The notes below the pieces were generated by a model. It saw nothing but the letters and a program-made list of their open reading frames with translations. It was not told the origin of the DNA and made no database searches. Positions 1 through 5,334 of a stretch of DNA of 6,991 nucleotides are shown here, piece after piece. The stretch is from Clostridiales bacterium (GTDB taxonomy: Bacteria > Bacillota > Clostridia > Oscillospirales > Acutalibacteraceae), in the NCBI GenBank assembly GCA_022791355.1, contig JAAVYX010000206.1, forward strand, positions 1-6,991. The letters run 5' to 3'. How positions within the stretch are numbered: position 1 is the first letter of the stretch; each line of letters starts with the position of its first letter. Both the position numbers and the translations under genes were made by a program.

Positions 1-92
1 GAAGGGAACTAGAAGGGAACTAGAAGGGAACTGGAAGGGAACTAGAAGGGAACTAGAAGGGAACTGGAAGGGAACTGGAAGGGAACTAGAAG
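1..92. repeat. 11-bp tandem repeat array, 8 copies plus a partial unit
   Basis: The unit GAAGGGAACTR is repeated head to tail eight times from position 1 to 88. A four-base partial unit GAAG (89-92) follows, then unrelated sequence. The only variation is the last base of each unit, in the order A A G A A G G A; the other ten bases are identical in all copies. The array begins at the window edge, so its true length is unknown. The unit is not a multiple of three, and units ending in A create TAG codons, so the array does not encode a repeated peptide in an open frame. The strand shown is purine-rich. I infer a non-coding minisatellite-like repeat; no function is visible. Confidence 0.95.
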
Positions 93-669
93 CTTTCTCA
101 TATTTTGCGGAAAGGGACCGCAGGCCGCCCCAAAAGAAACGGCTGCCGGCAAGGACCGCCCCGCCGGCCGCGACCTGACCAGAACCCATTTCGGTTGCTC
201 CCTGGGTTCTTGGACGCCTTATGGAAAAACACGCGGGCCAGGCGGATATAGCCGCGCTTTGCCTTCGGTAATACCCCCGTAAAACGCCGCCGGTTCGGCG
301 GCGAGCCACAACGAGGGCCGTCTCCCGCCAAATCCGAGAAGGCTGGCAGGCCCTCGGCCTCTGCGAGGGCCGCTCTTTGGGCGGCTGCCGGGCGTATCGC
401 CCCTTGTCAATCGACGGTATACGCGTAGAGCCGGGCGCTTAATCTCAACCTTTCCGGCGATCATCCTACAAAAGATTTGCGGCGGATTTCGTTTACCGCA
501 AGGCGAAACGGCGCGGACAATCGGGCGATTATCAAAATCCTTAGCCCGGAAACGGACAGAATCAACCGAAAAGACAGGTATGATCGATTGAACGAACCGG
601 TTCTAGTAAGAGAACATTTGTCAAGGGGGATTTCACCCAAAAGATGCAATCCCCCCGATAAACGTAAAT
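93..669. other. Gene-free stretch with no recognised gene
   Basis: This stretch of about 580 bases lies between the tandem repeat and the end of the 139-residue gene. Open frames occur on both strands (for example minus 219-464 and 461-649, plus 477-716). They lack convincing ribosome binding sites, are rich in Arg, Pro and Gly as expected for random GC-rich DNA, and match no family I know. The visible structure is limited to a 10-bp perfect palindrome, GAACCGGTTC, at 594-603, and an inverted repeat at 625-655. I see nothing else supportable here. Confidence 0.6.
625..655 (-). terminator. Possible weak terminator hairpin after the 139-residue gene
   Basis: GGGGGATT at 625-632 and AATCCCCC at 648-655 form a perfect 8-bp stem with a 15-base loop. 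The hairpin starts about 15 bases after the stop codon of the minus-strand gene at 670-1089, which is the usual place for a terminator. The sequence after the hairpin on that strand has only two T residues and no U-tract, so intrinsic termination would be weak at best. It may instead be an mRNA 3'-end-stabilising stem. Confidence 0.3.
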
Positions 670-1089
670 TTAAGGATTTGCTGGAAAGTCTACAAATTCC
701 TGTGCCCTTTCTTTAATGTCCTTATGAACATCTGTCCTGCCTGCAATTTCTTTCAATATGCCCATAAATTCCTCTGTACGCTTCTTGGCATTGATACACC
801 TCTTTAACATCCAAACTGTTGTACTAGTTGGGGTTCTTTTTACCGATTCCGCAAGAAGGTTTTCATATTCCCCGCCAAATTGTTCGATAAAATGCACAAT
901 CGCGCCGGGATCTCCAAAATAGGCTAGTGGATGACGCTCAAACAACTGCAGCAGCGGCTCAATTGCCTCCGATTGATACCCTGCATTCGTAACAGCGTCT
1001 ATGCTGTCATATATTACAGATATATCTGCCTCATCATATTCATCAATGGATGCCTCAATCCTTGCAATCAGCTTCTCTAAAATCTCCAT
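670..1089 (-). CDS. Small helical hypothetical protein, possibly immunity-like
   Basis: This gene encodes 139 residues with no signal peptide, membrane segment or cysteine motif (one Cys at 98). It is predicted to be almost all helical and is acidic at the N-terminus (residues 1-30). The most distinctive part is residues 50-100: a histidine-proline turn (ERHPL), then FGDPG at 58-62, VHFIEQF at 65-71, and a KRTPT...TVWMLKRCIN stretch at 84-100. From memory this pattern resembles small orphan proteins found as immunity-type genes near polymorphic toxins, but I could not check this and no toxin is visible nearby. Base composition differs sharply from its neighbours: three sampled 60-base lines are about 40% GC, against about 73% in a sampled rsmI line. 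This suggests later acquisition. It has its own promoter (1139-1167). The start is uncertain: the AGGTGA ribosome binding site lies 15 bases before the ATG at 1089 but 6 bases before an in-frame ATA at 1098. I am confident it is a gene but not of its function. Confidence 0.8.
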   Translation of the reverse strand: MEILEKLIARIEASIDEYDEADISVIYDSIDAVTNAGYQSEAIEPLLQLFERHPLAYFGDPGAIVHFIEQFGGEYENLLAESVKRTPTSTTVWMLKRCINAKKRTEEFMGILKEIAGRTDVHKDIKERAQEFVDFPANP

Positions 1090-1103
1090 ATCTGCTATTT
1101 TAT

Positions 1104-1113
1104 ATCACCTCTC
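1104..1113 (-). promoter_or_regulatory. Ribosome binding site with unusual spacing
   Basis: On the minus strand the sequence reads GAGAGGTGAT, a good Shine-Dalgarno match. The first in-frame ATG is at 1089, leaving 15 bases after AGGTGA, longer than usual. An in-frame TGA at 1105-1107 overlaps the site, so only the codons TAT AAA ATA GCA GAT precede that ATG. The ATA at 1098 has the ideal gap of 6 bases and would add three residues. Either the ATG is used at poor spacing, or a rare ATA start is used. Confidence 0.55.
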
Positions 1114-1138
1114 TAAATGCAGAATCTTTAACGAGCCA

Positions 1139-1167
1139 AGTATACCACCAATACGAATGACGTTCAA
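1139..1167 (-). promoter_or_regulatory. Sigma-A-type promoter for the 139-residue gene
   Basis: Reading the minus strand, TTGAAC (1167-1162) is followed by a 17-base spacer and TATACT (1144-1139). The -10 box is preceded by TGG, giving an extended -10 element. Transcription would begin near 1132, leaving a leader of about 43 bases before the ATG at 1089. The promoter lies in the 101-base gap after rsmI, so the small gene can be expressed independently of it. Confidence 0.6.
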
Positions 1168-1190
1168 CCCTTGTCGATTGATGGTAAGGA

Positions 1191-2039
1191 TTATTTTTTG
1201 TTTTGTTCCATGAGCAGGCGATAGATATCGCCTTTTTTACAGCCGGTTTGGGCTGCGGCTTCCTTGGCCGCAGCGGAGGGGGAAAGGCCCTGCTCAATCC
1301 GTTCGGCTGCGATGCGGGCGCCGTCCGCGGGGGTGAGCCGTGGGGCGGAAACGTGTCGCGCCCCTCCTACGATCAGCACAAATTCTCCCTTAGGCGGGGC
1401 GGCCTCATATCGTTCCACGGCGTCGGACAGGGTGGTGGGACAGGTTTCCTCATGGAGCTTGGTCAGCTCTCTGACCAGACAGACCGGCCGGTCGCCCAGC
1501 GTTTCCAGCATATCTTGCAGGGTATAGAGCAGCTTGTGGGGCGCCTCGTAGAAGATCATGGTGCGGGGTTCGGCGGCCAGCTCCTGGAGCCGCGCCCGCC
1601 GCCCCGAACGGTTGACGGTGAGAAAGCCCTCGAAGCAGAAGCGGCCGGAGGGCATACCCGACAGGGCCAGCGCGGTAATCAGGGCGCTGGGGCCGGGGAC
1701 CGATTCTACCGCGGCTCCCCGTTCATGGCAGAGGCGGACCAAATCCTCGCCGGGATCGGAGATGGCCGGCATGCCGGCGTCGGTGACCAGGGCCGCCGTT
1801 TCGCCGGCCAGCAGGCGGGAGACGATTCGCTCTCCCGCCTCCCGGGCGTTGTGTTCATGATAGCTGGTAAGCGGCTTTTTGACGCCGAAATGGTTGAGCA
1901 GCCGCAGGGTCACCCGGGTGTCCTCGGCGGCGATAAAGTCGACGCTGGACAGGACCTCCAACGCTCGGGGAGAGAGATCGCCCAGATTGCCGATGGGCGT
2001 GCCCACAATATAGAGTTTACCGCAGTTTGCATTTTCCAT
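1191..2039 (-). CDS. rsmI: 16S rRNA (cytidine(1402)-2'-O)-methyltransferase RsmI
   Basis: This enzyme 2'-O-methylates C1402 in the decoding centre of 16S rRNA using S-adenosylmethionine, and belongs to the tetrapyrrole methylase-like fold. The 282-residue length is normal for the family. Visible hallmarks in order are LYIVGTPIGNLGDLS (residues 9-23), AAEDTR (37-42), SYHEHN (59-64), the glycine-rich LVTDAGMPAISDPG (84-97), VPGPSAL (114-120), FCFEGFL (134-140), FYEAPHKL (163-170), LVRELTKLHEE (188-198) and GEFVLIVGG (218-226). The C-terminal 50 residues form the small helical domain typical of RsmI. The start is supported by GGAGG five bases before the ATG. It lies downstream of the trmN6-like gene across a 272-base gap, in the order known from Bacillus (yabB ... 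yabC/rsmI). No terminator follows it; the next gene has its own promoter. Confidence 0.96.
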   Translation of the reverse strand: MENANCGKLYIVGTPIGNLGDLSPRALEVLSSVDFIAAEDTRVTLRLLNHFGVKKPLTSYHEHNAREAGERIVSRLLAGETAALVTDAGMPAISDPGEDLVRLCHERGAAVESVPGPSALITALALSGMPSGRFCFEGFLTVNRSGRRARLQELAAEPRTMIFYEAPHKLLYTLQDMLETLGDRPVCLVRELTKLHEETCPTTLSDAVERYEAAPPKGEFVLIVGGARHVSAPRLTPADGARIAAERIEQGLSPSAAAKEAAAQTGCKKGDIYRLLMEQNKK

Positions 2040-2133
2040 ATGGTCCTCCAGATTTACCTTATTTGCAAATAGAGAGATGGCCGGATGGGCGGCAACAAGC
2101 GGAGCGGCAGGTTAAACATACAGATAAAGCTTT

Positions 2134-2304
2134 ATGAGGCGTTGTTGCGGGGGCCTCTTGCGCCTTGCTTTCTTACGCCTTGATTCAGACCTCTACAAAA
2201 GCGTCCTTATAGAAATCGCGAGTGCCTGGACGTTCGATAAATGGGCCTTGCTCTCCTATATCTCGGTCGGGTCGTTGGTCGGAACGCTATTCCATGTTTT
2301 ATGA
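2134..2304 (+). CDS. Candidate small membrane protein ORF, or a gene remnant
   Basis: This 56-codon frame is the only protein-like reading I find in the gap between rsmI and the methyltransferase, and it runs opposite to all neighbours. The N-terminal part is basic (MRRCCGG..LRLAFLRL). The C-terminal part is a tryptophan-flanked hydrophobic stretch (WALLSYISVGSLVGTLFHVL, residues 37-56) able to form one transmembrane helix, and the stop follows directly. It ends 7 bases from the stop codon of the convergent methyltransferase gene. Against it: no Shine-Dalgarno sequence precedes the ATG, I see no promoter, and I recognise no family. It could be a chance frame, a decayed C-terminal fragment of a membrane protein, or a real small peptide. 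Confidence 0.25.
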   Translation: MRRCCGGLLRLAFLRLDSDLYKSVLIEIASAWTFDKWALLSYISVGSLVGTLFHVL

Positions 2305-2311
2305 TAGCGGT
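2282..2311 (-). other. Bulged hairpin directly after the methyltransferase stop
   Basis: GAACGCTAT (2282-2290) pairs with ATAGCGGTTC (2304-2313) through nine base pairs if one G is bulged. The core CGCTAT/ATAGCG (2285-2290, 2304-2309) is perfect, with a 13-base loop. On the minus strand the hairpin begins at the stop codon of the trmN6-like gene. No T-run follows, so it is not a standard intrinsic terminator. It may protect the mRNA 3' end. Confidence 0.35.
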
Positions 2312-3106
2312 TCAAAGACAGAGGGGGGGCTTGGCGGAGGCGCAATCGCCGTTTGCCGCTGCTGATTCAGGCGGGACTCCCTCGTCGCGGTCCGGGAAGA
2401 AATCCCGATAGATACGCCGATAGGCAGGGGTAGGCTGCCCATCCCTTTCTAAGAAGAGGTGGGGAAGCAGGGTGAAGTCCGACCGGGTATCTGCCTGGGC
2501 CAACAGGAGAAAAGGGGGCTTGTCCGGACTGTGGGAGACGAATTGCAGACGGCTTAGCCGCAGCTCGCAGGTCTGCAAACAGTCGATTAAGTCGGCCAGC
2601 CGGTCCGGCCGCTGGCAGAGACAGAAACGGCCGCCCGGACGCAGCAGCCGCCGGGCCGCTTGGGTGACGTCCAGCAGGGTGCAGAACCCTTCCGTGCGGG
2701 CGGCCGCCCGCCGGCAGTCGGGGCTTTTGGGGGAGGACCGGAAATAGGGAGGATTGCAGGCGATCAGGTCGAAGCCGCCCTGCCAACCGCTGGGAAGATA
2801 ACGCAGGTCGGCATTGGCAATTTGGATTTTATCCGCCAGGGCGTTGCGGCGCACCGAGTCTTCCGCCAGCCGGCAGGCCTGGGGCTGGAGCTCTACCCCC
2901 ACCGTCCGGCGAGGTCCCTTCCCCTTATGCCACAAAAGAGGGATGATTCCACAGCCGGTTCCCAGGTCGCAGGCCGCGTCGGCGGGGGTTGGAGCGGCAA
3001 AGTCGGCCAGAAGAACAGAGTCGGTGGTAAAGCCGAAGGCTTTGCTAATATAGATTTGAAGGCCGCCTCCCAAAGGCTCCAGGCGGATTGGTTCGTGTGT
3101 ATCCAT
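2312..3106 (-). CDS. trmN6: TrmN6/YabB-type tRNA (adenine-N6) methyltransferase
   Basis: This is a class I SAM-dependent N6-adenine methyltransferase of the YfiC/YabB family. The E. coli member methylates A37 of tRNA1(Val); I infer the same kind of tRNA activity here. The 264-residue product begins with the family's N-terminal segment (FGFTTDSVLLADF, residues 24-36). SAM-binding motif I follows (DLGTGCGIIPL, 47-57), then an acidic residue at the end of strand 2 (VGVELQP, 69-75) and the catalytic NPPY (118-121) within ACNPPYFR. RPGGRFCLC (156-164) fits the later Rossmann strand. The last 25 or so residues are a low-complexity extension beyond the usual end. I chose the start at 3106 because AAGGAGA lies five bases before that ATG, while an upstream in-frame ATG (3139) has no ribosome binding site and adds unconserved sequence. 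It follows a strong terminator, so it needs its own promoter; a TTGACC at 3175-3180 is the only weak candidate. Confidence 0.9.
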   Translation of the reverse strand: MDTHEPIRLEPLGGGLQIYISKAFGFTTDSVLLADFAAPTPADAACDLGTGCGIIPLLWHKGKGPRRTVGVELQPQACRLAEDSVRRNALADKIQIANADLRYLPSGWQGGFDLIACNPPYFRSSPKSPDCRRAAARTEGFCTLLDVTQAARRLLRPGGRFCLCQRPDRLADLIDCLQTCELRLSRLQFVSHSPDKPPFLLLAQADTRSDFTLLPHLFLERDGQPTPAYRRIYRDFFPDRDEGVPPESAAANGDCASAKPPLCL

Positions 3107-3243
3107 AAGGTTCTCCTTATTTGGAATGGGCCTCTGCAATTTACGTTAGGCGTATGAGATAAGGCAGGCGAGGCGGTCAAGCGGTTGTAGGAAAGGGCCG
3201 GCTGAAGGTCCGCCGCGCCGCGGGCGGGTAACCCATGTATGAC

Positions 3244-3280
3244 AAAAAAATCTGGCGGCGTGCAGCCGCACCCCGCCAGA
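3244..3280 (-). terminator. Rho-independent terminator after the ferredoxin gene
   Basis: On the minus strand an 8-bp GC-rich stem (TCTGGCGG with CCGCCAGA, outer arms at 3273-3280 and 3251-3258) continues, after one G-G mismatch, into a 4-bp GTGC/GCAC stem with a GGCT loop. Seven T residues (3250-3244) follow directly. It lies 61 bases after the ferredoxin stop codon and separates that transcript from the methyltransferase gene. The opposite strand has no T-run, so it acts in one direction only. Confidence 0.92.
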
Positions 3281-3341
3281 CAGATACGTATGGATTTTGC
3301 AACGGGCATCTGTTCCCGCATAAGGGAAAACAGAATCGAAC

Positions 3342-3512
3342 TTAGCCCTCAGAGATAGCGCCGACAGGACAAGCGCTCTCGCAAGCGCCGCAGGAAATGC
3401 AATTGTCGGGATTGATCTCATACTTGCCGTCGCCCTCGGAAATAGCGGAGTTGGGGCAGGTTGCCTCGCAGGAGCCGCAGCTGATGCACTCGTCAGAAAT
3501 CACATATGCCAT
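3342..3512 (-). CDS. Small 2[4Fe-4S] ferredoxin
   Basis: This 56-residue protein is a clostridial-type bacterial ferredoxin that carries electrons at low potential in the cytoplasm. Two cluster-binding motifs are complete: C9-x2-C12-x2-C15-x3-C19-P and C38-x2-C41-x2-C44-x3-C48-P. The motifs are arranged as an internal duplication (DECISCGSCEATCP and DNCISCGACESACP). The length matches the short Clostridium pasteurianum type. The start MAYVIS is typical, and GGAGGTG lies eight bases before the ATG. The gene is monocistronic: a good promoter sits at 3547-3574 and an intrinsic terminator at 3244-3280. Its redox partner cannot be told from the context. In Bacillus this place between ricT and the methyltransferase is held by yabA instead. 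Confidence 0.97.
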   Translation of the reverse strand: MAYVISDECISCGSCEATCPNSAISEGDGKYEINPDNCISCGACESACPVGAISEG

Positions 3513-3546
3513 GGGTGATACACCTCCAGAAATTTAGATTATCTTT

Positions 3547-3574
3547 ATTGTATCATATTCCGCTTAAAAAGCAA
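3547..3574 (-). promoter_or_regulatory. Promoter of the ferredoxin gene
   Basis: On the minus strand TTGCTT (3574-3569) is followed by a 16-base spacer and TACAAT (3552-3547). The bases TGA directly before TACAAT give an extended -10 element. Transcription would begin near 3540, leaving a leader of about 28 bases that contains the GGAGGTG ribosome binding site. The AT-rich patch stands out from its GC-rich surroundings. Confidence 0.6.
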
Positions 3575-3882
3575 GGATTTTTTCATGGATTGCTTAGGCA
3601 AACGCTCTGCTCAAGTTTTGGAAAGGGACTCCTTCATTCCACACGGTCGTTTCGGTTGGGCTTTCAGCCAAACCTCTAGGAAGGTCAGCGGAGACGCTAG
3701 AGCGCGTAATACCGGATCGCCCTTTGCGGGTTCACATAAATGCCTCAAACCAAATTTTTTCTTACCGGCGGATAGGCGTAATAAACTGGAGCGCAGGCAG
3801 GCGTTGGCGGGAGTCAACCGGAGACGTTCGGAAGGACGCGTCTCCCCGGCGAACAAGACGGTTGAAGGCGACAACGTTTTCT

Positions 3883-3909
3883 CCCCCTTCTTTTGGAAAA
3901 AGAAGGGGG
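3883..3909. repeat. Perfect 12-bp inverted repeat
   Basis: CCCCCTTCTTTT (3883-3894) is an exact inverted copy of AAAAGAAGGGGG (3898-3909), separated by GGA. No T-run follows on either strand, so it is not a canonical intrinsic terminator. Each arm is a pure pyrimidine or purine tract. It would form a stable hairpin in RNA from either strand, or a cruciform in DNA. Confidence 0.9.
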
Positions 3910-3956
3910 CCTAGAGGCGTGGGAAAAGCCTTCGCCGGAAAAACGGGCAGAATCGA

Positions 3957-3981
3957 ATAGCGCCGGGTCCATAGGCGCTAT
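3957..3981. repeat. Perfect 8-bp inverted repeat
   Basis: ATAGCGCC (3957-3964) and GGCGCTAT (3974-3981) pair exactly around a 9-base loop. It lies 47 bases from the 12-bp inverted repeat in the same gene-free stretch. No terminator-like T-run is attached. Confidence 0.85.
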
Positions 3982-4120
3982 GCAACCGGATCGCGAGGAA
4001 GTAAGAAAGGGGTATCTGACGCGAAAACCCGCGCTTTTTTACAAAAAAGGATAAAAATATATGAAATAGTCCGTACCGGACGGGGCCGATGAGATCTATG
4101 CAAATCCATCCGGGGGAGTT

Positions 4121-5200
4121 TTATTTTTCCGCAGGACCGCCGGGCGTCCGAGCCGGCTCCTGCTGCCGGCCGGCTGGGCCCCTAAAGCCGGGACGGCTGC
4201 CGCCGGAGGGTCCTTGGCTGGAGCGTCTTCCCTCATTTTTTAAGGAGCTGTTTTCGTCCGGCTTTTTGTAAGGACGGGCGTTCCGATCCGGGCGGGGACG
4301 GTTTTTATAGGCCGGACTGGTTTCACCGGCGGGCTGGGACGTCTCGGCGCCGCCGCTTCCCGGCTGGTCGGAACGTTCCCTACAGCAGGAACGTTCCCGC
4401 AGGTTTTTCACATCGTCCCGGTGGTACTCTCGGGGCGGAGCGTCGCTGTCGTTAAGCTGCACCTTGAGCTTGCCGGTAATCAGATTGGCATCGATTACTA
4501 CGCCCCGGCCGTCCTCGGTCATGACCGGGGTCCCTGGGCGGGGTGTGAGAGAGGAAAGATACTCGTATGCGTCCTGCTCGTATTTTAAGCAACACATGAG
4601 ACGGCCGCAGGTTCCGGAGATTTTTACCGGGTTCAGGGACAGACCCTGCTCCTTAGCCATTTTGATGGAGACCGGCTGAAAATCATCCAAAAAGCGGGAA
4701 CAGCAAAAGGGCTGTCCGCAGATGCCCATGCCGCCCAGCATTTTGGCCTCGTCCCGCACGCCGATCTGCCGCAGCTCGATGCGGGTACGGAAAACCGCCG
4801 CCAAATCCTTAACTAGGCTGCGGAAGTCCACCCGTCCGTCGGCGGTAAAGTAGAAAAGGATCTTGCTGTTGTCAAAGGTGTATTCCACGTCCACCAGCTT
4901 CATTTCCAGCTTGTGCTCGAGAATCTTTTTCTCGCAGATGACAAAGGCCTCCTTTTCCCGTTTCCGGTTTTCCTCGGCCCTTTTGACATCGGCTTCGCTG
5001 GCCGGCCGCACAACCTTTTTGAGGGGCTGGACGATCTGACTGTCGGGCGCGTCCCAATTTTCCCGGACGCATTCGCCGCATTCGGCTCCCCTGGCGGTTT
5101 CCACCACCACCCGGCTGCCCCGGGCGATCTGATGACCGGCGGGGTCGAAATAGTACACCCTGCCGCCTTCCTTGAATCGTACGCTGATAACCTCGGCCAT
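4121..5200 (-). CDS. ricT: PSP1-domain regulatory protein RicT (YaaT)
   Basis: RicT is the PSP1-domain member of the RicA-RicF-RicT complex, which in Bacillus subtilis carries [4Fe-4S] clusters, works with RNase Y in mRNA processing, and is needed for sporulation, competence and biofilm formation. The 359-residue product has the PSP1 fold over roughly residues 1-268. The cysteine clusters are present: GICGQPFCCSRF (C161, C166, C167) and SGTCGRLMCCLKYE (C198, C203, C204), with a further C41-x2-C44 near the N-terminus. The family is about 275 residues in Bacillus. Here residues 269-359 add a basic, Pro/Gly/Ser-rich, probably disordered tail with many Arg and Lys residues, which could bind RNA or protein (inference). 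The start is supported by AGGAGG four bases before the ATG. It lies 106 bases after holB, as in Bacillus, but has its own promoter and a structured leader. Confidence 0.94.
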   Translation of the reverse strand: MAEVISVRFKEGGRVYYFDPAGHQIARGSRVVVETARGAECGECVRENWDAPDSQIVQPLKKVVRPASEADVKRAEENRKREKEAFVICEKKILEHKLEMKLVDVEYTFDNSKILFYFTADGRVDFRSLVKDLAAVFRTRIELRQIGVRDEAKMLGGMGICGQPFCCSRFLDDFQPVSIKMAKEQGLSLNPVKISGTCGRLMCCLKYEQDAYEYLSSLTPRPGTPVMTEDGRGVVIDANLITGKLKVQLNDSDAPPREYHRDDVKNLRERSCCRERSDQPGSGGAETSQPAGETSPAYKNRPRPDRNARPYKKPDENSSLKNEGRRSSQGPSGGSRPGFRGPAGRQQEPARTPGGPAEK

Positions 5201-5299
5201 ATATCCTCCTGACGCCGGAAACCCACCGGCGTTTCTTTTATTTTTCGCGCCGGTTTTGTTCCGGCATATGGGAATAGCAGAACCGCAACGGTTCTATAC
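5201..5299 (-). promoter_or_regulatory. Structured ricT leader with three hairpins
   Basis: The predicted ricT leader of about 99 bases contains three hairpins on the minus strand: GAACCG/CGGTTC with a 3-base loop (5280-5294), GCCGG/CCGGC with a 7-base loop (5249-5265), and CGCCGG/CCGGCG with a 7-base loop (5213-5231). The third ends two bases before the AGGAGG ribosome binding site. The CCGGCG at the 3' side of the second hairpin is also an exact complement of the CGCCGG 5' arm of the third, so an alternative fold is possible. No U-run follows any stem. A regulatory role is inference. Confidence 0.45.
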
Positions 5300-5305
5300 C
5301 CTTTT

Positions 5306-5334
5306 ATTATAACCCAGCCGCCTCTTTAAAACAA
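5306..5334 (-). promoter_or_regulatory. Promoter of ricT, overlapping the holB 3' end
   Basis: On the minus strand TTGTTT (5334-5329) is followed by a 17-base spacer and a perfect TATAAT (5311-5306). The -35 box and spacer are inside the last codons of holB, and the -10 box spans its stop codon. Initiation would fall near 5299. This allows ricT to be transcribed apart from holB. Confidence 0.6.

Larger units (their letters stand above)
3575..4120. other. Gene-free stretch with perfect inverted repeats
   Basis: About 545 bases between the ferredoxin promoter and the end of ricT hold no gene I can support. Open frames of about 80-110 codons exist (plus 3585-3914, minus 3611-3874), but they lack ribosome binding sites and resemble no family. 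The notable content is two perfect inverted repeats (3883-3909 and 3957-3981). A small 5-bp hairpin, GTCCG/CGGAC, lies at 4069-4081, just after ricT. The last is followed on the minus strand by a T- and A-rich run and might be a poor ricT terminator. Confidence 0.6.

Noticed and set aside
401..1186. 19-base near-direct repeats (401-419 and 1168-1186, 16 of 19 identical) flanking the AT-rich gene, possible attachment sites
   Set aside because: A rough estimate gives several such 16-of-19 pairs by chance in a window of this size, and there is no integrase.
1203..2072. A 289-codon plus-strand open frame opposite rsmI
   Set aside because: It mirrors rsmI, which has all family motifs. The opposite frame is Gly/Arg/Gln-rich with no family pattern, as expected from GC-rich codon bias.
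3107..3139. Upstream ATG (3139) as the start of the methyltransferase
   Set aside because: It has no ribosome binding site, and the extra 11 residues would cover the AAGGAGA site that serves the ATG at 3106.
3158..3180. TTGACC promoter for the methyltransferase
   Set aside because: The -35 match is good but the hexamer at 17 bases (TCATAC) is a poor -10 box, so I did not list it as a feature.
3585..3914. A 109-codon plus-strand frame and a minus-strand frame (3611-3874) between ferredoxin and ricT
   Set aside because: They overlap each other on opposite strands, lack ribosome binding sites, and run through the inverted-repeat area without any recognisable family.
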